A model generated the notes under the pieces. It saw only the letters and a program-made list of their open reading frames with translations. It ran no database searches and was not told the DNA's origin. This document shows, in pieces, positions 56,173 through 64,000 of a DNA stretch of 64,000 nucleotides (the first letter of the stretch is position 1; each line of letters opens with the position of its first letter). The DNA is from Chitinophagaceae bacterium (lineage in GTDB: Bacteria > Bacteroidota > Bacteroidia > Chitinophagales > Chitinophagaceae), in contig JAGFIS010000011.1 in assembly GCA_024103425.1 (NCBI GenBank), forward strand, positions 82,563-146,562, given 5' to 3'. The translations under genes and the position numbers were made by a program.

Positions 56173-58677
56173 TTATTTTGTTTTTGGTATCTCTCTGTTA
56201 ATTTCCATCATATCCACATCTCTTCTTCCTCGGGTATCACCCAACAGATATTCGGTGAAGTAATCGGCCATCTTCCAGAAGAAGTATTCTGATGAAGAGC
56301 CAAACCCGTGACGCTCGCCGGGCAACAACAAGAAGTCAAAACGCTTATTGGCTTTTATCAGGGCATTGGCTACTCTGATAGTACCCGCCGGATGTACGTT
56401 GTTGTCGATATCTCCTGTCACAAGCAGCAAGTGCCCTTTCAGGTTCTTGGCAATCTCGCTGTTTTTTTCAATTGTGTAGGCAAAGGTTGTATCGCCCTTT
56501 GCCGATATCTTCTCCTGTACACCATGGTGGCGCTCGCTCCAGTTTCTGTTGTAGATATTATTATCGTGATTACCCGATTCTGAAACGGCTACCTTGAAGA
56601 AGTCGGGATAAACAAACATAGCCGCAGCACTCATGAATCCACCGCCTGAGTGACCGTTGATACCGATTCGATCTCTGTCAATAAAGGAGTATCTGTCGGC
56701 AATTTGTTCGGCAGCAGCTTTCTTGTCAGCCAGGCCATAATCTCTGAGATTACCGTAACTGTACGTATGGTACCATTTTGACCGGTTGGGATGCCCACCT
56801 CGGTTGCCCACTGTGATTACTATAAATCCTAATTGTGCAAGCCTGTCTGTATGATCCATTCCTGTGCTGAAAGTTTTGTTCACAGCTTCGGTTTGCGGAC
56901 CAGGGTACACATACTCAATTAACGGATACATCTTAGTAGAATCAAAATCGTATGGCTTGTACATCACACCGTAGAGATCGGTAATACCGTCATCAGCCTT
57001 CACCTTAAACGGCTCAGGGAATTTGTATCCTGTAGCAAACAGGTTAGACAAATCAGCCTCTTCCAAATCCATGATTTTCACGCCCTCCTGGTTATAGAGT
57101 GCAGATTTTGGAACAGTGTTAACCCGTGAATAATTATCTACAAAAAAGGTGCTATGGTCGTTTGTAGATGCACGATGATCGTAGTCGCCTTTGTTCAGCA
57201 ATTTCATTCCGGTACCATCGAGGTTGATGCTGTAGAGGTGATTGTAGTAAGGGTCTTCGTTTTCTTCTTTGCCATTTGCAGTGAAGTAAACTTTCCGTGC
57301 CTTCTCGTCTACATACTCAACTCGCGAAACGAAAAATTCACCTTTTGTTATTTGGTTTTTCAATTTTCCGTTCCCGTCAAAGAGATAGAGTTGCCCCCAT
57401 CCGTCGCGTTCAGACCAGAAGACTATTTCGTTTCCATGACCCAGAATCTGAGGTCTTTGAATATCGAGATAGACATTACTTCTCTCTTCGATTAGTACAT
57501 CCACTTTACCATCGGTGTGTACTCTTAGCAGGTCTATTTTCTTCTGATCCCGGCTGGTTCTTTGAGCATAGAAATAATCATTCTCTCCGTACCAGTGGGA
57601 TGCTTTAGCACCGCCACCGCCAAATCCGCCAAACCCTCCGCCGGATTCAGTCTTTGAAACCGGGGCAGACCAGAAGCTTACCCGTTGGTTTTTGAATCTG
57701 CCTACATCAATCTGTTTGCTTGTCTTATTTTTGAAGTCGAACAAATGCATTTCGATCTCAGTACTATCCGGTTCTCCGGGCATCTGATATTTGTAAGTTT
57801 CAAGGATGGGCCTTTTACCTCCGGTACTGTTGATTACCCACAGCTCCCGCAGGTCGCGGTTATCCTTGCGGGTGGTGACAAAATACCTTCCGTCAGGAGA
57901 CCAAAGCAGCCGGACTCTCTTCTTTTCTTTGCTTAGTCTTTCCAGATTGGTTGTGTCATCCATACTGTAGCCGTCTCCGCCCCAGGCGTAATAGATGACA
58001 CCGCCTTTGGTGAGTTCGTGTTCAACAACCGTAGAGTCTTTATCATCTTTCTTTATTTTCTCGTAGTTCTCCCTGTCCATCCAATAGAGGTTGTAATTCT
58101 TTGCATAAATGACTGCAGAACTATCGGGCGTGAAAGATGCCCAACCGGGCTCAGGCTTTGTAGTATCTTCAATTTCGGTGATGTTGCCTGTGGCAAGGTC
58201 ATATTTCAAAGTGTAAGTCTTTTTCTTCATGGTGTCGGCTTTGTTCCTCAGATTCTTTCTTTCTTCAGCTGTCTTCACTGTATCCTTCTTGCTTGCCACT
58301 TTGAAGGTGAAAGATCGTTCGTCGTCGGCAAATTTGATACTGGTGATCCCGAGATGGGCTGCATCATGCGGATCCCAGGTAATTACACTCAGCTTTCTTG
58401 CAAGGTCTGCATTGTCAAAAAGCGGAGTCTTTGTCCTTCTGACCGGATCTACGATATACCACTTCTGTGATTTTGTATCGCTGTAAGAATACCAGAACTT
58501 ACCCGACTTCAGCCAGTTAGGGTTCACTGATGTAGAGAATACCATTTTCCTGAGTTTGGCGGGAGAATATTTGGAAGCCAGCTCGTAGTTAGCCTTTGGA
58601 GCTTTCTTATGGGGTTTCTGTGCATAAGCAGAAACCACTCCCAGACATAAGAATGTAAACAGTAATTTTTTCAGCAT
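56173..58677 (-). CDS. Secreted S9 (dipeptidyl-peptidase IV-like) serine peptidase
   Basis: 834 residues with a signal peptide (to VVSAYAQ). An N-terminal beta-propeller (about 50-560, with a Gly-rich insert GGFGGFGGGG) caps the C-terminal alpha/beta-hydrolase: nucleophile Ser677 in GINGHSGGGFM, then the Asp in TGDIDNNVHP and the His in PGERHGF. It cleaves peptides exo- or endolytically in the periplasm. Monocistronic. Confidence 0.93.
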   Translation of the reverse strand: MLKKLLFTFLCLGVVSAYAQKPHKKAPKANYELASKYSPAKLRKMVFSTSVNPNWLKSGKFWYSYSDTKSQKWYIVDPVRRTKTPLFDNADLARKLSVITWDPHDAAHLGITSIKFADDERSFTFKVASKKDTVKTAEERKNLRNKADTMKKKTYTLKYDLATGNITEIEDTTKPEPGWASFTPDSSAVIYAKNYNLYWMDRENYEKIKKDDKDSTVVEHELTKGGVIYYAWGGDGYSMDDTTNLERLSKEKKRVRLLWSPDGRYFVTTRKDNRDLRELWVINSTGGKRPILETYKYQMPGEPDSTEIEMHLFDFKNKTSKQIDVGRFKNQRVSFWSAPVSKTESGGGFGGFGGGGAKASHWYGENDYFYAQRTSRDQKKIDLLRVHTDGKVDVLIEERSNVYLDIQRPQILGHGNEIVFWSERDGWGQLYLFDGNGKLKNQITKGEFFVSRVEYVDEKARKVYFTANGKEENEDPYYNHLYSINLDGTGMKLLNKGDYDHRASTNDHSTFFVDNYSRVNTVPKSALYNQEGVKIMDLEEADLSNLFATGYKFPEPFKVKADDGITDLYGVMYKPYDFDSTKMYPLIEYVYPGPQTEAVNKTFSTGMDHTDRLAQLGFIVITVGNRGGHPNRSKWYHTYSYGNLRDYGLADKKAAAEQIADRYSFIDRDRIGINGHSGGGFMSAAAMFVYPDFFKVAVSESGNHDNNIYNRNWSERHHGVQEKISAKGDTTFAYTIEKNSEIAKNLKGHLLLVTGDIDNNVHPAGTIRVANALIKANKRFDFLLLPGERHGFGSSSEYFFWKMADYFTEYLLGDTRGRRDVDMMEINREIPKTK

Positions 58678-58871
58678 ATTAGAATCTTTAAGTTCTGAAA
58701 ATTAACGAAAATGCTCCAAGCCCGCGGGATTAAGTTTTGAACGGACAGGTAAACTTTTGAGCGGAAAAGTATCTAAATACATTGAAGAAGCATAATGGTG
58801 TAAAGAATGTACTTGATGATTTAAGCTATCTTCGGTGGACGGAGTAATTAATCATCCTTAAACAAATAAAA

Positions 58872-59366
58872 ATGAAATTAATTTCTGTAATGATGTTCTT
58901 TATAATCAGCTTTGCAGGCTGCAGTCAGACTAACAAACTCAATAATTGGGTAAAAAATGAACCCGTGGTGACCTATTATTACAGAATACCAGGTGCTATC
59001 GCTACTGACCAATTTGGTAATGAACTGCCACCGAGAATAGATACAGTTTATACTGTTTATATAGAAGTGAAGCAAGGAGATATAACCTGGGAGATGGGTA
59101 GTATTAAAGGACAGGATTTTTATCTGTATGCATATCCGGTTCACGACAACCGTACGGTTTTGAAGTTATTTAATATGGAAGAAACTGTTGAGTTAAAAGC
59201 AACGGGAGAAAATTTTTTGTGGGAGATTCAGTTATCCCTGTCTCCGGAGCATCCAGGTGTATATAATGAGGCGGCATCTTCGTGGATAGAATTTTCTGTC
59301 GGCAGGAAAAAGTTCAGGCAGGAAATTAAAAAGTTCATCCATATTGAAGGGATACCTTCTGTTTAA
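58872..59366 (+). CDS. Small lipoprotein of unknown function
   Basis: 164 residues with lipobox ISFAGC. Beta-rich mature part with no recognised domain. It stands alone between two minus-strand genes. Confidence 0.65.
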   Translation: MKLISVMMFFIISFAGCSQTNKLNNWVKNEPVVTYYYRIPGAIATDQFGNELPPRIDTVYTVYIEVKQGDITWEMGSIKGQDFYLYAYPVHDNRTVLKLFNMEETVELKATGENFLWEIQLSLSPEHPGVYNEAASSWIEFSVGRKKFRQEIKKFIHIEGIPSV

Positions 59367-59463
59367 GATATCAACTTGTCCGGGTTAAGAAATTTTTATT
59401 GATCTGTTACTCTCAGGGGTCTGTGCTGGATAATAAGGGTAGCACTTCTAAACCTTCCATTTT

Positions 59464-61164
59464 TTAAAGAACAACTTTGGTAAAATCTTTCGCAGCGGTG
59501 GATAATTTTATAAAAATCAAACCGTCGTAATCGGTTAATGATTCAGGATATGTTTCAGGCCAGAATTTCGAATAAACAGATCCGAAAGAATGCATGTTGT
59601 ACATTTTTGAAAAATTATGTATTTTGTCAGTACCTGTATTTCTGAAATCAATGAATAATTTATCTTTCCCCGTTGCATTCAGATACCAGGGAAGTGATTT
59701 TACAGGAGGGCTGTCAATGGTGATGATGTCATAATGCTTTGACCGGTTCATTGCCAGGAGGTCTCTCGATTGGAATGAACCCGAATAGAACTCGAATCCA
59801 ACTGCATAATACTCCTGGCCCAGTGTTTTGGAAAGATGAGCGCCCATTTTGCCCGGAGATTTTGAAATATGTCCATTGTGTGCCCAGACAACTACTTTTT
59901 CATCCGGTCCCTGATTGCCCAGGAGTTCAAGAATATTCTGCGCCATGAAATAATCACGACGGCTAAAGTTTTCATCTTTATAAGATTCTGTTTCCTGAAC
60001 GATTAATCTGATGTTCATGAGATTTTCCTCATACCTTTCTTTGCTTGTCAGAAATTGATATAACCCTTTATTCAATATCAGGTCATTCATAACGCTGATA
60101 CATTGTGGATACAATTCTTTAAAAAGTTTAATCCCCTGAGCGGTTCTTTCAGGTTGTAGAGTTGTACTGTTAATCCATTTGGCAGCGGTATCCATCCTGA
60201 TTTTCAAACTATCGAGATGCGACACCATACCCGGGTTCACTTTATCGTAAAATGTTTTAAGACTTTTCCATCCGGAATCATTTACCTGCAAATCGAATCC
60301 AAAAAACTTCACCTTCTTTTCATCCGGCACACCTGCATTGTAATCGTGTATCCATTTTATTAAATTTCTTACTTCCTCTACCCGCCACACAATAAAACCA
60401 TGTATGGCTGTTGCAGTATCAAGATTTCCTTTATTGTACAATACATAATCGTTGATATACCTGCACCGCGCCATGCTGGCTTCGATATAAAAAGAAGTGA
60501 ATCCCATTTCAGTTACCAGGAATTCGAGCATCCGGTGTTTCATTCTGAAGAATTCACTTGTACCATGTGTCGATTCGCCCAATCCTACCACGCGAACGCC
60601 TTTTAAAATATTTTTAAACGGTTGCAGGTCTTCAAAGCCATTCCCCGCATCTACCGTTTTTATTGGATGTGAATTATCTGTCATCCAGTTTTGAAAAGTA
60701 TTTTCATCTTCACTTCCCTGTGCCAGTTTGTGTCTGTATTCTGCCGGAGATAATTTGGTGAAACTATCAATACTGTAAACTCCCTGATTTTCATCTGCCA
60801 GCCTTTGTTTTAAAGAATCAGGCAAACCCGGTATATCCGTGACGGGGTAAACCTGCAACCGGTAGTCTCCTGTTTTTGTGGCAATGATCGAAACAGTTTC
60901 CGGTCCGCCGGGATTAAACTTCAGATTAAAGGTCTTTATTTTCTTTCCGGTTTGGTCGAGGAGATCAAGAGTAATGAGAACCGATTTTTGATTTACTGAG
61001 AATTCGGCATATTCACCTTTTTTCAGATGGATGCCGTAAATGTGTTTCTCACCCTTCAACAAGTTCTTTTCAATTCTGCTGCCAGGCTGTAATTCAGTAA
61101 TCTGACCATTGATATCGGGTTGCAAGAAAAAGATTAGGATTAGCGAAATTATGAGAGGTTTCAT
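59464..61164 (-). CDS. Secreted erythromycin-esterase-like protein with PPC-like N-domain
   Basis: 566 residues. Signal peptide (to INGQ), then a beta domain of about 80-100 residues (SRIEKNLLKGEKHIYGIHLKKG ... TKTGDYRLQVYPV) resembling the pre-peptidase C-terminal (PPC) fold. The rest is the EreA/EreB-like domain: VVGLGESTHGTSEFF (His/Glu site), FYIEAS and VWAHNGHISKSPG. True macrolide esterases use these residues; most genomic homologues have unknown substrates. It is probably periplasmic. I do not claim resistance. Confidence 0.88.
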   Translation of the reverse strand: MKPLIISLILIFFLQPDINGQITELQPGSRIEKNLLKGEKHIYGIHLKKGEYAEFSVNQKSVLITLDLLDQTGKKIKTFNLKFNPGGPETVSIIATKTGDYRLQVYPVTDIPGLPDSLKQRLADENQGVYSIDSFTKLSPAEYRHKLAQGSEDENTFQNWMTDNSHPIKTVDAGNGFEDLQPFKNILKGVRVVGLGESTHGTSEFFRMKHRMLEFLVTEMGFTSFYIEASMARCRYINDYVLYNKGNLDTATAIHGFIVWRVEEVRNLIKWIHDYNAGVPDEKKVKFFGFDLQVNDSGWKSLKTFYDKVNPGMVSHLDSLKIRMDTAAKWINSTTLQPERTAQGIKLFKELYPQCISVMNDLILNKGLYQFLTSKERYEENLMNIRLIVQETESYKDENFSRRDYFMAQNILELLGNQGPDEKVVVWAHNGHISKSPGKMGAHLSKTLGQEYYAVGFEFYSGSFQSRDLLAMNRSKHYDIITIDSPPVKSLPWYLNATGKDKLFIDFRNTGTDKIHNFSKMYNMHSFGSVYSKFWPETYPESLTDYDGLIFIKLSTAAKDFTKVVL

Positions 61165-61201
61165 TTTGAAGTTGGTTATAGGGTGATGATATTCTTTTCA
61201 G

Positions 61202-61494
61202 TTATTCATTTTTGTAATAGATGATTATTTGGAGTTTACCGGTACCGGTTACTGCAATAGTCCGGAACGGTCTGTGAAAAAGAATCCATACCATGGTTAC
61301 CTGTTTGTCACTAAACTTTTCACTGACTCTGTTGCCATCGGTAATAAGAACCGGATGATACAAGCAATCCATACGGCTGTACAAACAGTCATCAGGGTAA
61401 TCAGAAAAAAATTCCACCAAAGGAAAAGCCTTTCAGGGCGTAAGCCATAAAAAGTTCTGATATTATTACCCGATAATTTTACTTTGCTTTTCAT
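61202..61494 (-). pseudogene. Possible frameshifted small membrane protein gene
   Basis: A minus-strand frame (start 61494) encodes MKSKVKLSGNN, one transmembrane segment and LLPMATES, then stops at 61297. The adjacent frame continues with EKFSDKQVTMVWILFHRPF and a beta-like tail IIIYYKNE to 61202. Joining them near a T4 run at about 61316 would give one coherent ~95-residue protein. Either a real gene with an indel or two chance frames; low confidence. Confidence 0.3.
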
Positions 61495-62162
61495 AATCGT
61501 AAATTGAAGATTACATTCTGAGAGCAAACAGTCACTAACCGGCTTACCGGTTACATCTTCTGGTACAGGCCAATAAGCTTCTGATTCATCAGCAGTAACG
61601 CGGATTTTTAAAAGAATAATGAGATATAAGGAATAAATTTAACTCAGGAAGTCACAGGATCATTGAAGTATTGACTATGTGGCATGAAATTCAGGATATC
61701 CGGGCAGGTTTTTCATTTTTCTGGCAGGGGCGAATCCTGGGGTTTATATTACACAGGGTGTACTTTGTCAGTATTTAGAAAAAAAATCTCTATTCATCAT
61801 TTAATGCTTTTATCCGAAATGGATATTCGTTTTGCTGCATTGATCTACTTTTTATTTACACTCTGAAATGTTGATTTTGGGCACCCTTAATTTTTATTTA
61901 TATCGATCGGATAAAGAATGTTTTTCTTTACCGTTAACTTTAAATCCAAAATAAAATTAAGTTGAATATTCCCCGGAATAAATGAGTATTACACGGTTGG
62001 GCGTAATTTTCTATCAGGTGTAAGTGTTTCGCATTTTCCTGAATTGAATGGGCCTGTTAAAAAAATTATCGCAAGAAGGAACATTTTTTTCTTAAAGAAG
62101 GTTTTCTAAGGAATTGGAAGTTGTTTTTACAAGCGACAAAAGCATTATTAGTGAAACTTCAT
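61495..62162. other. Intergenic stretch without a supportable gene
   Basis: About 670 AT-rich bases with no recognised coding frame, repeat or RNA. A 60-codon plus-strand frame (61684-61866) has no supporting features. Confidence 0.5.
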
Positions 62163-63077
62163 TCACTCCTCCAAAAACTGACGTAACAGCGGAAAGAACT
62201 TCTCCGGTTGTTCTATCCATGGAAAATGTCCTGATTCGTTAATAAAACTGATTTTTGAATTGTTGAGTTTTTCATTCAGTACCCACTGCCTGCCATCGTA
62301 ACAAGGGTCTTGCCACGATTCTATCATCCTTATGGGAATGGTTGTTTTCAGCACTTTTTCATTGATATCAAATTTTGGATTATCTGCATTTGTCCAGTAG
62401 GCGCTATTAAATTTAGGATTGAACATACTACCCAATTCTTCGGGTGAGATACTTCCGAACAGGAGAGGGATTTTTTCCGGGTTATAAAAATATCCTTTCA
62501 GGAAAATCATATCGGCTTCACCTATTCCGGTTGCTTCTTTACCGGCATCTTTTGACCTGAGTTCCTGCATCCGCCTGCGGTCATCCATACTGATTTTTGA
62601 TAGGATGCTTTCACTAAAATGATTCTGAAACTGGTGATTGGTACCTGCACTTGAAATAGTAATAATTTTTTCTACGTATTGTGGATATTCAACACCGTAG
62701 TGCAGTGCATTGGTAGCGCCATAACTGTGTCCAACGATGGCCCATTTTTTAATACCTAACATTTCTCTTACAGTCTCTATATCTTTTATCATATTAAGGT
62801 TGGTAACCCAGGCGGCATCCACATTTCCATAATCAGAACGTCCGGTTCCCTGATAGTCTATCAATATACATTGTATATCCTTTATTGAGTCTGCTACAGG
62901 TTTCATATAAGCGCTTGAGTAACCCGGGCCTCCCTGGAGAAAGACAACAGGTTTGCCTTGCCCTTTTACGTAATAATGAATGTAGCCTTTATCGGTTTTT
63001 ATTGAATCGTGCTGGTATTGTGCATTTGCAGAGGTTACTGTCAGCAAAATTGCAAAAAGGAATATCAGTAATTTCAT
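62163..63077 (-). CDS. Secreted alpha/beta hydrolase (proline iminopeptidase-like)
   Basis: 304 residues with a signal peptide (to SANAQ). Proline-iminopeptidase-like S33 pattern: VVFLQGGPGYSS (oxyanion loop), IDYQGTGRSDYG, nucleophile Ser118 in VGHSYGATN, Asp in SWQDPCYDG and His in NESGHFPWIEQPE. It hydrolyses small peptides or esters outside the cytoplasm. Confidence 0.9.
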   Translation of the reverse strand: MKLLIFLFAILLTVTSANAQYQHDSIKTDKGYIHYYVKGQGKPVVFLQGGPGYSSAYMKPVADSIKDIQCILIDYQGTGRSDYGNVDAAWVTNLNMIKDIETVREMLGIKKWAIVGHSYGATNALHYGVEYPQYVEKIITISSAGTNHQFQNHFSESILSKISMDDRRRMQELRSKDAGKEATGIGEADMIFLKGYFYNPEKIPLLFGSISPEELGSMFNPKFNSAYWTNADNPKFDINEKVLKTTIPIRMIESWQDPCYDGRQWVLNEKLNNSKISFINESGHFPWIEQPEKFFPLLRQFLEE

Positions 63078-63117
63078 TTATTATTTATTTTACTTGTTAT
63101 TCTTTCAATAGCCAATT

Positions 63118-63441
63118 TTACTTCTTCTCTTCTAATCTTAAGTGTTTTCCCAGGAAAGTATCCATAGCCTTGTAAAAATCATACTGATTATTTTGGTTGA
63201 AGAATCCATACCCCTCATCATCCTTTACCATATATTCCACCTCTACGCCACGCTTTTTCAGTGCTTCTACCATCTGGTCGCTTTCGGCTTTATTCACACG
63301 CGGGTCATTTGTACCCTGCACAATGAACAGCGGTGTTTTAATTTTATCTGCATGTAATACAGGTGATGCTGCAGCAAGTAACAGGCTGTCCTTAACAGGG
63401 TCGCCTACCATTTCATAGAGCTGGTCTAATATGTGTTTGAC
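63118..63441 (-). pseudogene. C-terminal remnant of an S9C acyl-peptide hydrolase-like gene
   Basis: About 107 codons remain (YEMVGDPVKDSLLLAAASP, HADKIKTPLFIVQG, NDPRVNKAESDQMVEALKKRGVEVEYMV) of a family normally over 600 residues. The frame opens only back to about 63441. The catalytic Asp survives in NDPRV but the catalytic His is replaced: the usual EGHGF reads EGYGF (codon TAT), one transition from His. Truncation plus loss of the catalytic residue marks it as decayed. It lies between an intact hydrolase and a partial S9A gene. Confidence 0.75.
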
Positions 63442-63535
63442 TTGTATTTATTAAAATTTATGAAAACTATTTGAATTTGTGCGTCATCTCTGTCAAAACA
63501 CTGAACCATGATTGGAAATCCTTTTTAAACATATA

Positions 63536-64000
63536 TTAATTCTGAGCGCCAGTTCTTTGTACCTGAAACTCCGGATGCCCGCACTGCCACAACAAAAATG
63601 ACATTTTCAATGCCCAGTCTTTAATCATCTCTTCTTCGGTTGTTCCGGCAGAATGTCCAGCTTCGTAATTCACATAAAGTAAGGCGGGATTCGTATTTTG
63701 TCCATTAGCCTGCATGGATGCAGCAAACTTTGCGGGAATCCAGCTTGAAACACGGGGGTCGTTGAAACCGGTAGTGATAAGCTGTGCCGGATAATTAACT
63801 CCCCGTTTGATGTGATGCAAGGCATCCATCTCAATCAGAGCCATGCACTCAACAGAGTCTTTTATGGTTCCGAATTCCGGTATATTGGCTGGACCATTGG
63901 GCTCAAACTCCATGCGGAGAGCATTGAGGCAACCCACCATCGGAATTGCAACTTTATACAAATCGGGTCGCTCAGTAATAGCACGTCCTATCAGAATTCC
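63536..64000 (-). CDS. Prolyl oligopeptidase family protein (S9A), 3' part only
   Basis: The frame is open to the right edge, encoding at least 154 residues: GILIGRAITERPDLYKVAIPMVGCLNALR, the Asp in TTGFNDPRVSSWIPAK and the catalytic His in YEAGHSAG, then QRTGAQN at the end. The nucleophilic Ser would lie just beyond base 64000 (family motif GGSNGG before GILIGRA). Cleaves short peptides after proline. It reads on the same strand as the S9C remnant. Confidence 0.9.
   Translation of the reverse strand, partial: GILIGRAITERPDLYKVAIPMVGCLNALRMEFEPNGPANIPEFGTIKDSVECMALIEMDALHHIKRGVNYPAQLITTGFNDPRVSSWIPAKFAASMQANGQNTNPALLYVNYEAGHSAGTTEEEMIKDWALKMSFLLWQCGHPEFQVQRTGAQN

Noticed and set aside
61684..61866. 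60-codon plus-strand frame in the 61.5-62.2 kb gap
   Set aside because: No domain, promoter or convincing composition to support it.

Overview
The window looks like a chromosomal segment of a member of the Bacteroidota, most probably from the Chitinophagales/Chitinophagaceae side of the phylum. This is inferred from family content and not from any database match. Supporting signs are a SusC/SusD outer-membrane pair, DUF4270 and GSCFA proteins, many Bacteroidota-style lipoproteins, the absence of clear Shine-Dalgarno sequences, and repeated -7 elements of the form TANNTTTG (two with a well-spaced -33 TTTG). No rRNA, tRNA, CRISPR array, prophage or plasmid module was found. Most of the window is ordinary housekeeping and cell-envelope sequence.

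Layout. 1-9 kb: a menorin/GDPD-like membrane protein, an alpha/beta hydrolase, a metallo-beta-lactamase-fold enzyme, an RCC1-repeat lipoprotein, a NarL-type response regulator with its TPR histidine kinase, and an FMN-dependent alpha-hydroxy-acid oxidase. 9-25 kb: LOG-family protein, half-length GT5 (glycogen synthase N-domain) protein with a DUF4270 lipoprotein, Dps plus a small partner, M1 peptidase, metK, an rlmB / HMG-CoA lyase / GSCFA cluster, a Wzx-like flippase, lepA and a LysM protein. 25-32 kb: M20 amidohydrolase and a SusC/SusD pair closed by a strong terminator. 32-40 kb: TlpA-like thioredoxin, two tandem LTA-synthase-like sulfatase-fold proteins divergent from a PAP2 phosphatase and a CNNM/CorC transporter, then a GH13 lipoprotein.

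40.4-41.6 kb: a Y1/HUH (IS200/IS605, RAYT-type) transposase-like gene followed by a palindrome array. The array has three regular ~185-bp units plus a fragment, and each unit carries three different short palindromes at nearly fixed offsets. This is the least ordinary element in the window and the best candidate for an under-described system.

41.6-48 kb: M3 peptidase, a BlaI repressor and an M56 (BlaR1-like) sensor whose C-terminus carries three TonB_C-type repeats, a separate secreted protein with a fourth such repeat, DHFR, and a beta-barrel protein. The blaI promoter overlaps two 18-bp palindromes centred exactly 20 bp apart. 48-56 kb: a complete tripartite RND efflux operon with a long leader, a DUF3575-like barrel and a YegP-like protein. 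56-64 kb: S9 (DPP4-like) peptidase, erythromycin-esterase-like protein with an N-terminal PPC-like domain, alpha/beta hydrolase, a decayed S9C peptidase remnant, and the 3' end of an S9A prolyl oligopeptidase that runs off the window.
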